A stretch of DNA of 46,421 nucleotides from assembly GCA_902462295.1 (NCBI GenBank), contig CABQAZ010000013.1, positions 1 through 46,421 on the forward strand. Reading direction: 5' to 3'. Shown piece by piece: positions 16,020 to 24,776 of the stretch. How positions within the stretch are numbered: position 1 is the stretch's first letter; each line of letters opens with the position of its first letter. Made by a program: the position numbers and the translations under genes. This DNA comes from an uncultured Clostridium sp. GTDB taxonomy: Bacteria; Bacillota; Clostridia; TANB77; CAG-508. Below the pieces are notes generated by a model, which did no database searches, had not been told where the DNA came from, and saw nothing but the letters and a program-made list of their open reading frames with translations.

Positions 16020-17216
16020 ATGAAAATTCTAGTTTTAAATTCAGGAAGTTCATCATTAAAATATCAGGTAATAGACACAGAAACAGGTGAAATGTTAGTT
16101 AAAGGATATTATGAAAGAATAGGGCAAAGAGGAGCTTTTTTAACACACAAAGTAAATGGAGAAAAGCATAAATTTGAGCATCCAGCAGAAAATCATGAAA
16201 AAGCAATACAATTTGTAATAGAAAGATTAACAAACAAAAATTATGGTATATTTAAAAACTTAGATGAATTAGATGCAATAGGGCATAGAGTAGTACATGG
16301 AGGAGAAAAATTCAAAGATGCAGTTTTGATAAATGAAGAAGTAATACAAGGAATAAAAGAAAATGAAGAATTAGCACCATTACATAATCCATCAGCTGTA
16401 TTAGGAATAGAAGCATGTAAAAAAGTAATGCCACAAAAACCAATGATAGCAGTATTTGATACAGCATTTCATCAAACAATATCAAAAGAAAAATACATCT
16501 ATCCAATTCCATATGAATATTATGAAAAATATCATATTAGAAAATATGGATTTCATGGTACTTCACATCAATATGTAGCATATAGAGTAGCAGAATTGTT
16601 AAAAAAAGACATAAAAGAATTAAAAATTGTTAATTGCCATTTAGGACAAGGTGCAAGTATATGTGCAATAAAAAATGGAGAATCGGTTGAAACAAGTATG
16701 GGGTTAACGCCACTTGGAGGGATACCGATGGGAACACGTTCTGGAGACTTAGACCCATCTGTTTTAACATATTTAATCAAAAAAGAAAAAATAAATGCAG
16801 AAAAAGCAGATAATATTTTAAATAAAGAATCAGGAGTGTTTGGAATATCAAGAGTTTCAGTAGACTTTAGGGATATCGAAACAGAAGCATTAGCTGGAGA
16901 TGAATATGCGAAACTTGCATTAGACTCATTTCATTACGAAATTGCAGGATATATTGCAAAATGTGCAGTTGCAATGGGAGGAATTGACGTTTTAACATTT
17001 ACAGCAGGAGTTGGAGAAAAATCGCCATATTCAAGAAGTGAAATATGTAAACAACTTGGAGTGTTTGGAATTGTTATTGACAACAATCTAAACAATGTAA
17101 AAGGAAAAGAAAGAGAAATTTCAGCTCAGGAATCAAATGTTAAAGTATTTATCATACCAACAAATGAAGAACTTATGATTGCACGTGAAACTGAAAAAGT
17201 AATAAAAAATAAATAA
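16020..17216 (+). CDS. ackA: Acetate kinase, first copy
   Basis: 398-aa enzyme transferring phosphate from acetyl-phosphate to ADP, giving acetate and ATP. Numbering runs one behind Methanosarcina AckA. Asn7 and SSSLK lie at the N-terminus, Arg90 in IGHRVVHGG, Asp147 in VFDTAFH, His179 in GFHGTSH, and Arg240 in MGTRSGDLDP. Two deviations are seen: HLGQG has Gln210 where the family usually has Asn, and the late GVGEK has Lys in place of the common Asn. It is the middle gene of pta-ackA-ackA, with AGGAGG at good distance. Both copies look full length. Confidence 0.95.
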   Translation: MKILVLNSGSSSLKYQVIDTETGEMLVKGYYERIGQRGAFLTHKVNGEKHKFEHPAENHEKAIQFVIERLTNKNYGIFKNLDELDAIGHRVVHGGEKFKDAVLINEEVIQGIKENEELAPLHNPSAVLGIEACKKVMPQKPMIAVFDTAFHQTISKEKYIYPIPYEYYEKYHIRKYGFHGTSHQYVAYRVAELLKKDIKELKIVNCHLGQGASICAIKNGESVETSMGLTPLGGIPMGTRSGDLDPSVLTYLIKKEKINAEKADNILNKESGVFGISRVSVDFRDIETEALAGDEYAKLALDSFHYEIAGYIAKCAVAMGGIDVLTFTAGVGEKSPYSRSEICKQLGVFGIVIDNNLNNVKGKEREISAQESNVKVFIIPTNEELMIARETEKVIKNK

Positions 17217-17234
17217 AATAGAAAGGAAGAAAAA

Positions 17235-18422
17235 ATGAAAGTATTAGTATTAAATTGTGGTAGTTCATCACTAAAATATCAATTAATAAATATGGAAAAT
17301 GAGGAAGTATTAGCTTCTGGAAAATATGAAAGAATAGGAGAAGAAGAAGCATTTATAACACATAAAGTAAATGGACAAAAAATAGAAATCAAACATCCAG
17401 CCAAAACACATGAAGAAGCAGTAGACTTTACACTAAAACAATTAATAAATCCAGATTACAAAGTAATAGATAGTTTAGATGAAATATCAGCCATAGGACA
17501 TAGATTAGTACATGGAGGAGAAAAAATTAATAAATCTGTAGTTATAACAGATGAAGTTGTTGAAGTATTAAAAGAATGTATAGATTTAGCACCATTACAT
17601 AATCCGGCAGGAATTATAGGTATAGAAGCATGTAGAAAAGTAATGCCAGGAAAGCCAATGGTAGGAGTATTTGATACAGCATTCCATCAAACAATGCCAA
17701 AAGAAAGATATATTTATCCAATTCCATATGAATATTATGAAAAATACGGAATTAGAAAATATGGGTTCCATGGAACTTCACATATGTATGTTTCACAAAG
17801 ACTAGCAGAAATAGTAGGAAAAAATGTAGAAGATTTAAAAATTGTAACATGTCATTTAGGACAAGGTTCAAGTATTTGTGCAGTTGAGGGAGGAAAATCT
17901 GTAGATACAAGTATGGGATTAACACCACTTGCAGGAATTCCAATGGTAACACGTTCTGGAGATTTAGACCCATCTGTAGTAACATTTTTAATGAAAAAAG
18001 AAAGATGGACAGCAGAAGAAGCAGAAAGTGTATTAAATAAAAAATCAGGAGTTCAAGGAATATCTGGACTAGCACCAGACTTTAGAGAAATTGAATCAGC
18101 ATCTTATGGAGATAATGAAAGAGCTAGAATAGCTATTGAAAAATTCAAATATGAAATAGCTTCATATATTGCTAAATATGCAGTAGCAATGAATGGAGTA
18201 GATTATATTGTATTCACAGGAGGAGTTGGAGAAAATCAGATAAATATAAGAAGAGGAATATGCGAAAAACTTGAATTTATGGGAGTGAAAGTTGATGTAG
18301 AAGCAAATAACATGAGAGGAGAAGAAAAAGAAATTTCTACACCAGATTCTAAAATTAAAGTTTATGTTGTTCCAACAAATGAAGAACTTATGATTGCAAA
18401 AGAAACAGAAAGACTAATCTAA
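17235..18422 (+). CDS. ackA: Acetate kinase, second (tandem) copy
   Basis: 395-aa paralogue of the preceding gene, collinear without gaps through at least residue 246. It keeps Asn7, Arg90, Asp147, His179 and Arg240. It shares Gln210 (HLGQGSS) with copy 1. Unlike copy 1 it has the usual GVGEN near the C-terminus, but Val238 replaces the normally conserved Gly just before TRSGDLDP. Cys8 replaces Ser8. The gene follows 18 bases after copy 1 with RBS AAAGGAA. The 31 bases after its stop hold the promoter of the next operon, and no terminator is evident. Butyrate or propionate kinase was considered, but the sequence stays with acetate kinase. Confidence 0.93.
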   Translation: MKVLVLNCGSSSLKYQLINMENEEVLASGKYERIGEEEAFITHKVNGQKIEIKHPAKTHEEAVDFTLKQLINPDYKVIDSLDEISAIGHRLVHGGEKINKSVVITDEVVEVLKECIDLAPLHNPAGIIGIEACRKVMPGKPMVGVFDTAFHQTMPKERYIYPIPYEYYEKYGIRKYGFHGTSHMYVSQRLAEIVGKNVEDLKIVTCHLGQGSSICAVEGGKSVDTSMGLTPLAGIPMVTRSGDLDPSVVTFLMKKERWTAEEAESVLNKKSGVQGISGLAPDFREIESASYGDNERARIAIEKFKYEIASYIAKYAVAMNGVDYIVFTGGVGENQINIRRGICEKLEFMGVKVDVEANNMRGEEKEISTPDSKIKVYVVPTNEELMIAKETERLI

Positions 18423-18453
18423 AATAAAAATATCGAAAAACGATAAAAAAATA

Positions 18454-18482
18454 TTGACAAAAAATAAAAATAATAATATAAT
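18454..18482 (+). promoter_or_regulatory. Consensus sigma-A promoter of the DUF4173 operon
   Basis: Perfect TTGACA (18454-18459), 17 bases, and perfect TATAAT (18477-18482). Because it overlaps a possible upstream reading-frame start, it fixes the gene start at 18508. Confidence 0.9.
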
Positions 18483-18507
18483 GCTCATATCAAAGGAGGA
18501 AATTTAT

Positions 18508-19962
18508 ATGGAATTATTGATAGGAGCATTATTTTTGTCTATATGGCAATATATTTTATTTAATAAGCAGAGTATAGGAATTTCAGCAATATTATTTGCA
18601 ATACCATTGTTGTATATAACAATAAGGTTATTAAAAGGAAAAGTAGAAAATAAAAAAACATTATTAATTTCAATACCAATTATTTTATTATCAATTACAT
18701 ACTTTATATTTGATAATACAATGTTTAGAACTATAAACATTGTAGTTATACCACTTTTATATATAATAATGACAATAACAGCTACATCAAATATACAAGT
18801 TAAATCTATATTTAAAATGATAATTTTATTTATAATACAACCAATTAATTATATAGGAGAAGTAATAAAAAAAATAACACATTTAATAAAGTCAAAAGAG
18901 AATAAAGAAGAAGCAAAAAAAGAAAAACATAATATTATAAAAGCAGTCTTTTTCACTATAATAAGTGCATTAATTGTAATAGCACTGTTAAGTTCAGCTG
19001 ATTCAGAATTTTCAAGTTTATTTAGTAACATATTAATAAATTTACATTTCTTTAGTATACCAGCATTGGTAACAAAAATCTTTAGTATAGCAATTCCATT
19101 TTTTTATTTTGCAGGTTTCTTTATGAATATGTTAGATATTGATGAATTATTTGATGAATCAGAAAATAAAGAAATAAAAAAGAAAGATGGATTTACAATA
19201 TATATGATGATAACTGTGCTAAATGTTATATATTTGATATTTTGTTATACACAAATAAAATCATTATTTACAATAGAAAATATAAGATATTCAAGTTATG
19301 CAAGACAAGGATTTTTCCAACTAATGATGGTTTCATTGATAAATATTTTAATGATTTTAAAGGCTACTGACAAAGATTTAAAAGAAACTGAAAAGCAGAA
19401 AAAATATAAAAAAATAATATGCATTATAATGTTAGTATTTACACTATTAATAATTATTTCTTCATTAGCAAGAATGACATTATATCAACAAAATTATGGG
19501 CAAACACGATTACGTATATTAGTTGATTTTATATTAATAACTGAAATTATTTTATTAATTCCAACAGCATTATACATTTTAAAAGAAAATATCGATTTAG
19601 TAAAAACATATTTTATTATTATAGTTATAATGTATTGTGTAGTTAATTTTTGCAATATTGATTATATAATAGCTAAAAATAATATTGATAGATACATAGA
19701 AACAGGAAAAATAGATGATTATTATTTAAAGAAACTTGATAATACAGATATAATTGAACAATTATTAAGATTGCAGGAAACAAAATTCGAATATACAAAT
19801 AATGATGTATATGAAAATAGCTCAAAAAATAAATTAACAAATTTAAATAATTATTTAGGAAAAAAGAGAGACGAATTAGACGAAAAGTATACTTTACCAG
19901 AATTTAATTTATCAAGATGTTTGGCTAAACAAATTATGAAGAAATTTAAATATAATTATTAG
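18508..19962 (+). CDS. DUF4173-family polytopic membrane protein
   Basis: 484-aa membrane protein with about ten to twelve hydrophobic segments. Family-like features are the N-terminal LSIWQYILFNKQSIGISAIL, the central SLARMTLYQQNYGQTRLRIL, and the late N-C-NIDYIIAKNNIDRYIETGKID-type block followed by YYLKKLD, here split by short variation. The soluble C-terminal tail of about 90 residues is polar. The function of DUF4173 is not known. ATG at 18508 follows AAAGGAGG. The gene heads an operon with a DUF2975 membrane protein and an XRE-type regulator, a combination that suggests a small membrane module with its own regulator. Confidence 0.82.
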   Translation: MELLIGALFLSIWQYILFNKQSIGISAILFAIPLLYITIRLLKGKVENKKTLLISIPIILLSITYFIFDNTMFRTINIVVIPLLYIIMTITATSNIQVKSIFKMIILFIIQPINYIGEVIKKITHLIKSKENKEEAKKEKHNIIKAVFFTIISALIVIALLSSADSEFSSLFSNILINLHFFSIPALVTKIFSIAIPFFYFAGFFMNMLDIDELFDESENKEIKKKDGFTIYMMITVLNVIYLIFCYTQIKSLFTIENIRYSSYARQGFFQLMMVSLINILMILKATDKDLKETEKQKKYKKIICIIMLVFTLLIIISSLARMTLYQQNYGQTRLRILVDFILITEIILLIPTALYILKENIDLVKTYFIIIVIMYCVVNFCNIDYIIAKNNIDRYIETGKIDDYYLKKLDNTDIIEQLLRLQETKFEYTNNDVYENSSKNKLTNLNNYLGKKRDELDEKYTLPEFNLSRCLAKQIMKKFKYNY

Positions 19963-19972
19963 GGGGATAGAT

Positions 19973-20440
19973 ATGGTAATTTTGGGTGAAAAAGGAATAG
20001 GAAAAATTTTAAAAAAATTTTTACAAATTTGTTTTTGGGGAGGAATAGTATTATTAATTATTTTACCATTTATGTTACAAATGCTAGGATTAAAGCTTAA
20101 TGCAACAGCATTTGTAATATATCCAAATGGAATAGCACTATTGATAATAGTTCGTCAATTTATAGGTCAATTTGATTCTTTAAAAAATAGAAAGCCATTT
20201 TGTATGGAGAATGTTAAAAGATTAAAAATATCAGGTGTTACATCTTTAGTAGAAACAGCACTTTGGACTATTGACTTATTATATACAGTATTTTTAGCAA
20301 AAGATGCAGATGTAGTTATAGTATTAGTATTGGCGTTTTTGATAATATTATTTGCAGGAGTTTCAATAGCATTTTACATTTTGGCAGAATTAATAAAACA
20401 AGCAACAGAATATAAAGAAGAAAATGAGTTGACTATATAA
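19973..20440 (+). CDS. DUF2975-family membrane protein
   Basis: 155-aa protein with four predicted membrane helices (about residues 15-37, 42-62, 88-107 and 112-137). Between helices 2 and 3 is the family-typical segment QFDSLKNRKPFCMENVKRLK. Members usually sit directly before a small YozG-like HTH gene, as here. Their role is unknown; a link to membrane sensing by the partner regulator is an inference. It begins 10 bases after the DUF4173 gene with RBS AGGGGG. Confidence 0.8.
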   Translation: MVILGEKGIGKILKKFLQICFWGGIVLLIILPFMLQMLGLKLNATAFVIYPNGIALLIIVRQFIGQFDSLKNRKPFCMENVKRLKISGVTSLVETALWTIDLLYTVFLAKDADVVIVLVLAFLIILFAGVSIAFYILAELIKQATEYKEENELTI

Positions 20441-20452
20441 GGAGGCAATGAT

Positions 20453-20659
20453 ATGATTATTGTAAATTTAGATGTAATGATGGCGAAAAGAAAAATATCT
20501 TCACAACAATTAGCAGAAAAAGTTGGAATAACACAAGCCAATTTGTCAATTCTAAAAACAAACAAGGGGAAAGCAATTAGATTTTCAACACTAGATAAAA
20601 TTTGTGAAGTATTAGAATGTACACCAGGAGATATATTAGATTATGAGAAAAATAATTGA
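20453..20659 (+). CDS. XRE/YozG-type helix-turn-helix regulator
   Basis: 68-aa DNA-binding protein almost entirely made of one HTH domain: MAKRKISSQQLAEKVGI forms the first helices, TQANLSILKTNKGKAIRFST the recognition part, and LDKICEVLECTPGDILDY the closing helices. The LECTPGDIL ending is characteristic of the YozG group. It probably regulates its own operon (DUF4173-DUF2975-HTH). RBS AGGAGG lies 12 bases after the DUF2975 stop. Confidence 0.88.
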   Translation: MIIVNLDVMMAKRKISSQQLAEKVGITQANLSILKTNKGKAIRFSTLDKICEVLECTPGDILDYEKNN

Positions 20660-20712
20660 AAAAGTCATTTATTTGTCACATTGCTGTTGTAAAATAAATA
20701 TAAGGTGATAGT

Positions 20713-21438
20713 ATGTTGAAATTTATAAAAAGAATAATAATTGTAATAATACTTGTAATAGCATTTGCTGGAACAATATTAACTTATAAGGGATATCAAG
20801 TTTATAAAGAAGCATTAAATAAAATAAGTGTAGCAGATAAAGTAGCAGAAATAAAACAAAAAGAAAACTATGCAGAATTAAAGGAATTACCAGAATTTTA
20901 TTTGAATGCAGTTATTGCGGTAGAAGATAGAAGATTTTATAATCATGGTGCAGTAGACCCAATAGCATTAATAAGAGCGGTTTTTGTTAATATAAAATCA
21001 TTAGAATTTAAAGAGGGAGGAAGCACAATAACACAGCAATTAGCTAAAAATATATATTTTACTCAAGAAAAATCAGCTTTAAGGAAAATAGCTGAAATGT
21101 TTATGGCACATGAAATTGAAAAAAACTGTGATAAAGATACAATATTAGAACTATATTTAAATACAAGCTATTTTGGAGATGGATATTATTGTGTAAAAGA
21201 AGCTTCTAGAGGATATTTTGATAAAGAACCAATGGAAATGAATAGAAATGAAGCCAGTATGTTGGCAGGAATTCCAAATGCTCCATCTGCATATTGCCCA
21301 ACAAAACATTTGAATTTGGCGAAACAAAGACAAGGACAAGTTCTAGATAAGATGGTAAAATATAAGTTTATTTCTGAGCAAGATAGAGCTGGAATTTTAA
21401 GTGAGACAAATGCAGTTGAACAAAAACAAAAAGAATAA
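20713..21438 (+). CDS. Monofunctional peptidoglycan glycosyltransferase (GT51)
   Basis: 241-aa membrane-anchored enzyme that polymerises lipid II into glycan chains. An N-terminal membrane helix (about residues 5-25) is followed by the GT51 domain: VEDRRFYNH with catalytic Glu71, GGSTITQQLAKN (102-113), RKIAEMFMAHEIE, LELYLNTSYFG and MLAGIPNAPSAYCP. No transpeptidase domain follows, so it is MtgA/SgtB-like rather than a class A PBP. The start ATG follows AAGGTG. It stands alone between the HTH gene and a bidirectional terminator. Confidence 0.92.
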   Translation: MLKFIKRIIIVIILVIAFAGTILTYKGYQVYKEALNKISVADKVAEIKQKENYAELKELPEFYLNAVIAVEDRRFYNHGAVDPIALIRAVFVNIKSLEFKEGGSTITQQLAKNIYFTQEKSALRKIAEMFMAHEIEKNCDKDTILELYLNTSYFGDGYYCVKEASRGYFDKEPMEMNRNEASMLAGIPNAPSAYCPTKHLNLAKQRQGQVLDKMVKYKFISEQDRAGILSETNAVEQKQKE

Positions 21439-21442
21439 GTAA

Positions 21443-21475
21443 AAAAGGATGAGTAAAGAAAAAACTCATCCTTTT
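21443..21475. terminator. Bidirectional terminator
   Basis: Perfect 12-bp stem AAAAGGATGAGT/ACTCATCCTTTT flanked by A- and T-rich tracts. It serves the GT51 gene and the convergent DUF1064 gene, whose stop codon overlaps its edge. Confidence 0.88.
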
Positions 21476-21824
21476 AAATTTCTATTATTTTCATATTATA
21501 TTTATCTTCAAAAACTTTCTTTTTAGCAATATATTCTTTAGTTTTTACACCTTTAACATCAATAACATCATAAGAGTTATCAGAATTAAAAACAATAAAA
21601 TCAGCTTTATATTTTAACCCAGGTGCTAGCATAAATGTAGGTTGTAAACAAAAACCATTGATTTCTTTTGCTTGTAATCTTAATTTTAATTGACAATAAT
21701 ATTCTGCTTCTTTTTGGCTGTCAAAAGTATGTCCATCAATAGAGGTTTTATTTGCTCTATATTTTGTTTTTTTTATTTTTGAATTAGTAAAATTTTTATA
21801 ATCATCAACACTCCAGTGTTCCAT
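21474..21824 (-). CDS. DUF1064 protein, putative PD-(D/E)XK-type nuclease
   Basis: 116-aa protein. The order YRANKTSIDGHTFDSQKEAEYY, then LKYKADFIVF, then YDVIDVKGVKT and KKKVFEDKY follows DUF1064. Glu of the KEAEYY helix, Asp of KADF and DVKG give an E-D-DxK set like PD-(D/E)XK nucleases. Relatives are common in phages, where resolvase or nuclease roles have been suggested. Here it is a lone chromosomal gene with its own promoter (21863-21891) and no other phage gene nearby. Nuclease activity is inference. Confidence 0.8.
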   Translation of the reverse strand: MEHWSVDDYKNFTNSKIKKTKYRANKTSIDGHTFDSQKEAEYYCQLKLRLQAKEINGFCLQPTFMLAPGLKYKADFIVFNSDNSYDVIDVKGVKTKEYIAKKKVFEDKYNMKIIEI

Positions 21825-21862
21825 CTTTAGTCAAATCCTTTCGTAAAATTTATCTAAAACGA

Positions 21863-21891
21863 ATTATATACTAAAAAATATAAAAGTGCAA
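21863..21891 (-). promoter_or_regulatory. Promoter of the DUF1064 gene
   Basis: On the minus strand TTGCAC (21891-21886), 17 bases, TATAAT (21868-21863). Confidence 0.7.
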
Positions 21892-21906
21892 TAGAAATAT
21901 AACTAA

Positions 21907-21933
21907 AAAGGCAGGAGCACATCTCCTGCCTTT
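21907..21933 (-). terminator. Terminator downstream of the SASP gene
   Basis: Perfect 11-bp stem AAAGGCAGGAG/CTCCTGCCTTT. Read leftwards, it is followed by a T-rich stretch. It ends transcription coming from 22288. Confidence 0.8.
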
Positions 21934-21985
21934 ATGTATGCTTAAACAAAAAACATAAATAAAACCAAGAAAAATACTTCTGCCA

Positions 21986-22014
21986 ATAAAATTTTACTAA
22001 AAGTAAAATTTTAT
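21986..22014. repeat. Perfect 13-bp inverted repeat in the SASP 3' region
   Basis: ATAAAATTTTACT/AGTAAAATTTTAT around three bases, between the SASP stop and its terminator. It may be an mRNA-stabilising hairpin. Confidence 0.5.
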
Positions 22015-22078
22015 ATAGTCTGTGCCAAAAACACACAGTTTAATCATTAAAATCATAAAAATCTAGTTATAATAAAAA

Positions 22079-22288
22079 CTACTTATTAGCCATATTGTTT
22101 TCAACTTGTTGAATCATTTTTCTAACCATATTTCCACCGATTTTACCAGCATCTTTAGCTGATATATCACCATTATATCCATCTTTTAAAGTTACACCAA
22201 CTTCTGAAGCAACTTCATATTTGAATTTATCTAAAGCACTCATAGCTTCTGGAACTAATTTTTTGTTACTGTTATTTGAGTTTGCCAT
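22079..22288 (-). CDS. Alpha/beta-type small acid-soluble spore protein
   Basis: 69-aa DNA-binding protein that coats and protects forespore DNA and is degraded at germination. It shows the two family signatures: KFKYEVASEVGV, which contains the GPR protease cleavage region (residues E-V), and the C-terminal GYNGDISAKDAGKIGGNMV block. Normal length for the family. RBS AGGAGGTG lies upstream. A forespore (sigma-G) promoter is expected, but no convincing one was found. With cwlJ-gerQ and spoIVB it shows that the organism sporulates. Confidence 0.97.
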   Translation of the reverse strand: MANSNNSNKKLVPEAMSALDKFKYEVASEVGVTLKDGYNGDISAKDAGKIGGNMVRKMIQQVENNMANK

Positions 22289-22398
22289 GTTTATTCACCT
22301 CCTGTTATATATAACCTTTCAAATTTTATTATAGAAAAAACTATTGCTTTTTCTAAACTTATGATGTACAATTTTAAAGAAAATAAACAGGAAATTTT

Positions 22399-22426
22399 TT
22401 GAAAAAAATCGAAAAAAGAATAAAAT
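22399..22426 (+). promoter_or_regulatory. Promoter of the HAD phosphatase gene
   Basis: TTGAAA (22399-22404), 16 bases, TAAAAT (22421-22426). Confidence 0.6.
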
Positions 22427-22442
22427 ACTCAAGGAGGAAAAA

Positions 22443-23315
22443 ATGTTTAAATTAGCAACAATAGATTTAGATGGAACAATGCTAAATCAATATGGAATAG
22501 TAACTCAAAAAACCAAAGAATCAATAGAAAAAGCACAACAAAACGGTATAGAAGTTGTAATAGCTTCAGGAAGACCAATAGATTCAATAAAAACAATCGC
22601 AAAAGAAATAAAAAGCGAAAAATATTTTATATCAGGAAATGGAGCTATAATATATGATATAGCTAATGATAAAATAATATACGAAAATACACTAAAAAAA
22701 CAAAAAACATTAGATATAATAAAAATTTGTGAGGAAAATAGTATATATTATAATATATATACAGAAAAAGAAATAATAGCAAAAAGTTTAAGATGTAATG
22801 TATTATATTATCATAAAGAAAACATAAACAAAGAAGAAAAAGATAAAACACATATAAATATAGTAGAAAATATTTATGACTATATAGCAAACAGAGATGA
22901 GAAAATCATAAAAATAACAATATGTGACAGTCATCAATCTATATTCAAATCAATTATGCGAAAATTAAAAGAAATAGAAGGAATTGAAGTATTAGAAGTA
23001 GTACATATGTCAAGAAAAATAATAAAACAAGGAACAGAAGATATACCGATAGAATATTATTACACGGAAGTTTCAGCAAAAGATGTAGACAAATGGAATG
23101 CAATATTATTTTTAAAAGAAAAAATGCAAATAAAACAAGAAGAAATATTAGCAATAGGAGACAATGCAAATGACAAAAAAATGATAGAAAATGTGGGGCT
23201 TGGAATAGCAATGGGACAAAGTGCACCATATATAAAAGAAATTGCAAAACAAATTACAACATCAAATAGTGAAGATGGAGTTGCATTAGCACTTAATAAA
23301 ATATGTGAAAAATAA
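22443..23315 (+). CDS. Cof-type HAD-IIB phosphatase
   Basis: 290-aa cytoplasmic hydrolase of the haloacid dehalogenase superfamily. Motif I is DLDGTM (nucleophile Asp8, acid/base Asp10), motif II IASGRP, motif III a Lys in the cap-distal region, and motif IV GDNANDKKMIE. The large C2B cap (residues about 85-200) places it in the Cof/YwtE group, which act on sugar phosphates, nucleotides or cofactors such as FMN and pyridoxal phosphate. The substrate is not predictable. It precedes the Tad-like operon in the same direction but is separated by 125 bases and a promoter. Confidence 0.92.
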   Translation: MFKLATIDLDGTMLNQYGIVTQKTKESIEKAQQNGIEVVIASGRPIDSIKTIAKEIKSEKYFISGNGAIIYDIANDKIIYENTLKKQKTLDIIKICEENSIYYNIYTEKEIIAKSLRCNVLYYHKENINKEEKDKTHINIVENIYDYIANRDEKIIKITICDSHQSIFKSIMRKLKEIEGIEVLEVVHMSRKIIKQGTEDIPIEYYYTEVSAKDVDKWNAILFLKEKMQIKQEEILAIGDNANDKKMIENVGLGIAMGQSAPYIKEIAKQITTSNSEDGVALALNKICEK

Positions 23316-23369
23316 TATTACAATAATATTACAAAAATATTAATTTTATATTACAAAACAAAAACCATG

Positions 23370-23398
23370 TTGATTTTAAACAGAAAAAGAGGTAAAAT
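23370..23398 (+). promoter_or_regulatory. Main promoter of the Tad-like operon
   Basis: TTGATT (23370-23375), 17 bases, TAAAAT (23393-23398), 43 bases before the first start codon. Just upstream, 23310-23355 holds three loose copies of TAATATTACAA. Confidence 0.75.
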
Positions 23399-23440
23399 TA
23401 AAGAAGATATCATATAAACACGAAATAGGAGGAAATAAAG

Positions 23441-24685
23441 ATGGCGTCAAATCCAATACAAAGAAAAGCAAGAAATTCATTTCTATTAGGAATGATAGTA
23501 ACACTGCTAATAGCAGGAGTAATAATAGCATTGCTATTTTTACAATTAAAACAAAAAACAGAAGATTTAAATGCAGAATTAAATTCAAAAGTAAATGTTT
23601 ATGTATTAAATCAAAATGCAAAATCAGGACAAGTATTAACACAAGATATGTTTTCAATAAAGAAAATTAATAAAGATTCAATACCAAGTAATGCAACAGC
23701 ATTAACCTCTGTAATTGATACATGGTTTCTTCAAACAAAAGACGGAACAATGATTAACACAGATTCACAAGGATTATATTTAAATGTACCTGATTCAATA
23801 ATAGAAGTATCAACAGAAGATGGAAAAAAATATAAATATGCAAATGTAGAAAAAACAGAAGTAGGTTCAAGAGAAGAAATAGTACAAGATGATGAAGGTG
23901 CATATATTGTTGATTCATCAAATAAAGAAGATAAAATTACAAGGGTATATCAAGAAGAATTAACAGGTGAATATTACATATATAAATTAGATACATCTTC
24001 TATGAATACAGGAAGCAACAAAGCAAGAGTAAAAGAATATTTGGAATTAAGAAATGTACCACTACTTGCAAAGGTAGAAATGAACGCAAACACAGTAATT
24101 ACACCAAGTCTTGTAATTCAATCAGATGAAATTACAACAGATGATGTAAGACAACAAGAATATAATATGGTAGTATTACCAGTAGATTTAATGTCTGATG
24201 ATTATGTAGATATAAGATTGATGACACCAGGTGGACAAGATTTTATTGTAGTGTCAAAAGCTAAAGTAGATATACCAACAAATGCAGATGGAACATATGT
24301 GACAGATACTATAAGAGTAAACTTGAGAGAAGATGAAATATTATCAATGTCAAGTGCAATAGTAGAAGCATATGGATTGGATGGGGCAAAATTATATGCA
24401 ACAAAATATGTAGAAGCAGGAAACCAAAAAGCTTCTTTACCAACATATACTCCAAATGCAGCTGTAACTGCACAAATCCAATCAAATCCCAATATTGTTA
24501 GCCTAGCGAGTGAGGAATTGGCTACAAGATATTCTGATTCATCAAAGAAAAATAGAAATGATTACTTACAATCATTGATAAACTCTTCTGAAAAATATAA
24601 AGAAAATATAGAAAACAATTCAGATGCAAATATATCAAACCAAAATTCAGCAAGAAAGAAATATCTAGAATCATTGGGATATTAA
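23441..24685 (+). CDS. CpaB/RcpC-like SAF-domain protein of a Tad-like system
   Basis: 414-aa protein with an N-terminal membrane helix (about residues 15-37) and an extracellular remainder. The SAF-type domain at about 50-85 reads VYVLNQNAKSGQVLTQDMFS, as in CpaB/RcpC, the periplasmic or cell-surface component of Tad pili. A second part around 205-280 (NVPLLAKVEMNANTVITPSL and then VDIRLMTPGGQDFIVVSKAKV) also follows CpaB. Between them lies an insert with a charged linker. The last 60 residues are polar and low-complexity (Asn/Ser/Lys), unlike typical CpaB. It is the first gene of the operon, and a hairpin at 24712 separates it from the ATPases. Family assignment is by eye. Confidence 0.75.
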   Translation: MASNPIQRKARNSFLLGMIVTLLIAGVIIALLFLQLKQKTEDLNAELNSKVNVYVLNQNAKSGQVLTQDMFSIKKINKDSIPSNATALTSVIDTWFLQTKDGTMINTDSQGLYLNVPDSIIEVSTEDGKKYKYANVEKTEVGSREEIVQDDEGAYIVDSSNKEDKITRVYQEELTGEYYIYKLDTSSMNTGSNKARVKEYLELRNVPLLAKVEMNANTVITPSLVIQSDEITTDDVRQQEYNMVVLPVDLMSDDYVDIRLMTPGGQDFIVVSKAKVDIPTNADGTYVTDTIRVNLREDEILSMSSAIVEAYGLDGAKLYATKYVEAGNQKASLPTYTPNAAVTAQIQSNPNIVSLASEELATRYSDSSKKNRNDYLQSLINSSEKYKENIENNSDANISNQNSARKKYLESLGY

Positions 24686-24711
24686 TCCATAAATAATATA
24701 AAAATTAAAAT

Positions 24712-24734
24712 GTAAGGGCATAAACATGCCCTTA
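24712..24734. repeat. Intra-operon hairpin after the cpaB-like gene
   Basis: Perfect 10-bp stem GTAAGGGCAT/ATGCCCTTAC with an AAC loop and no T-run. Likely an mRNA processing or stability element that lowers or separates expression of downstream genes. Confidence 0.6.
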
Positions 24735-24776
24735 CTATAAGGATTTCAGCTAAAATATAGGAAAAGGAGATTATAT

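Noticed and set aside
18454..18507. Upstream start of the DUF4173 gene
   Set aside because: This start codon coincides with the -35 box of a perfect promoter, so it cannot be in the mRNA.
22289..22400. Sigma-G promoter of the SASP gene
   Set aside because: Expected biologically, but no -35/-10 pair of the right spacing could be placed on the minus strand.
23310..23360. Tandem TAATATTACAA repeats as an origin or iteron set
   Set aside because: Only about three imperfect A+T copies in an intergenic tract, with no replication gene or DnaA boxes nearby.
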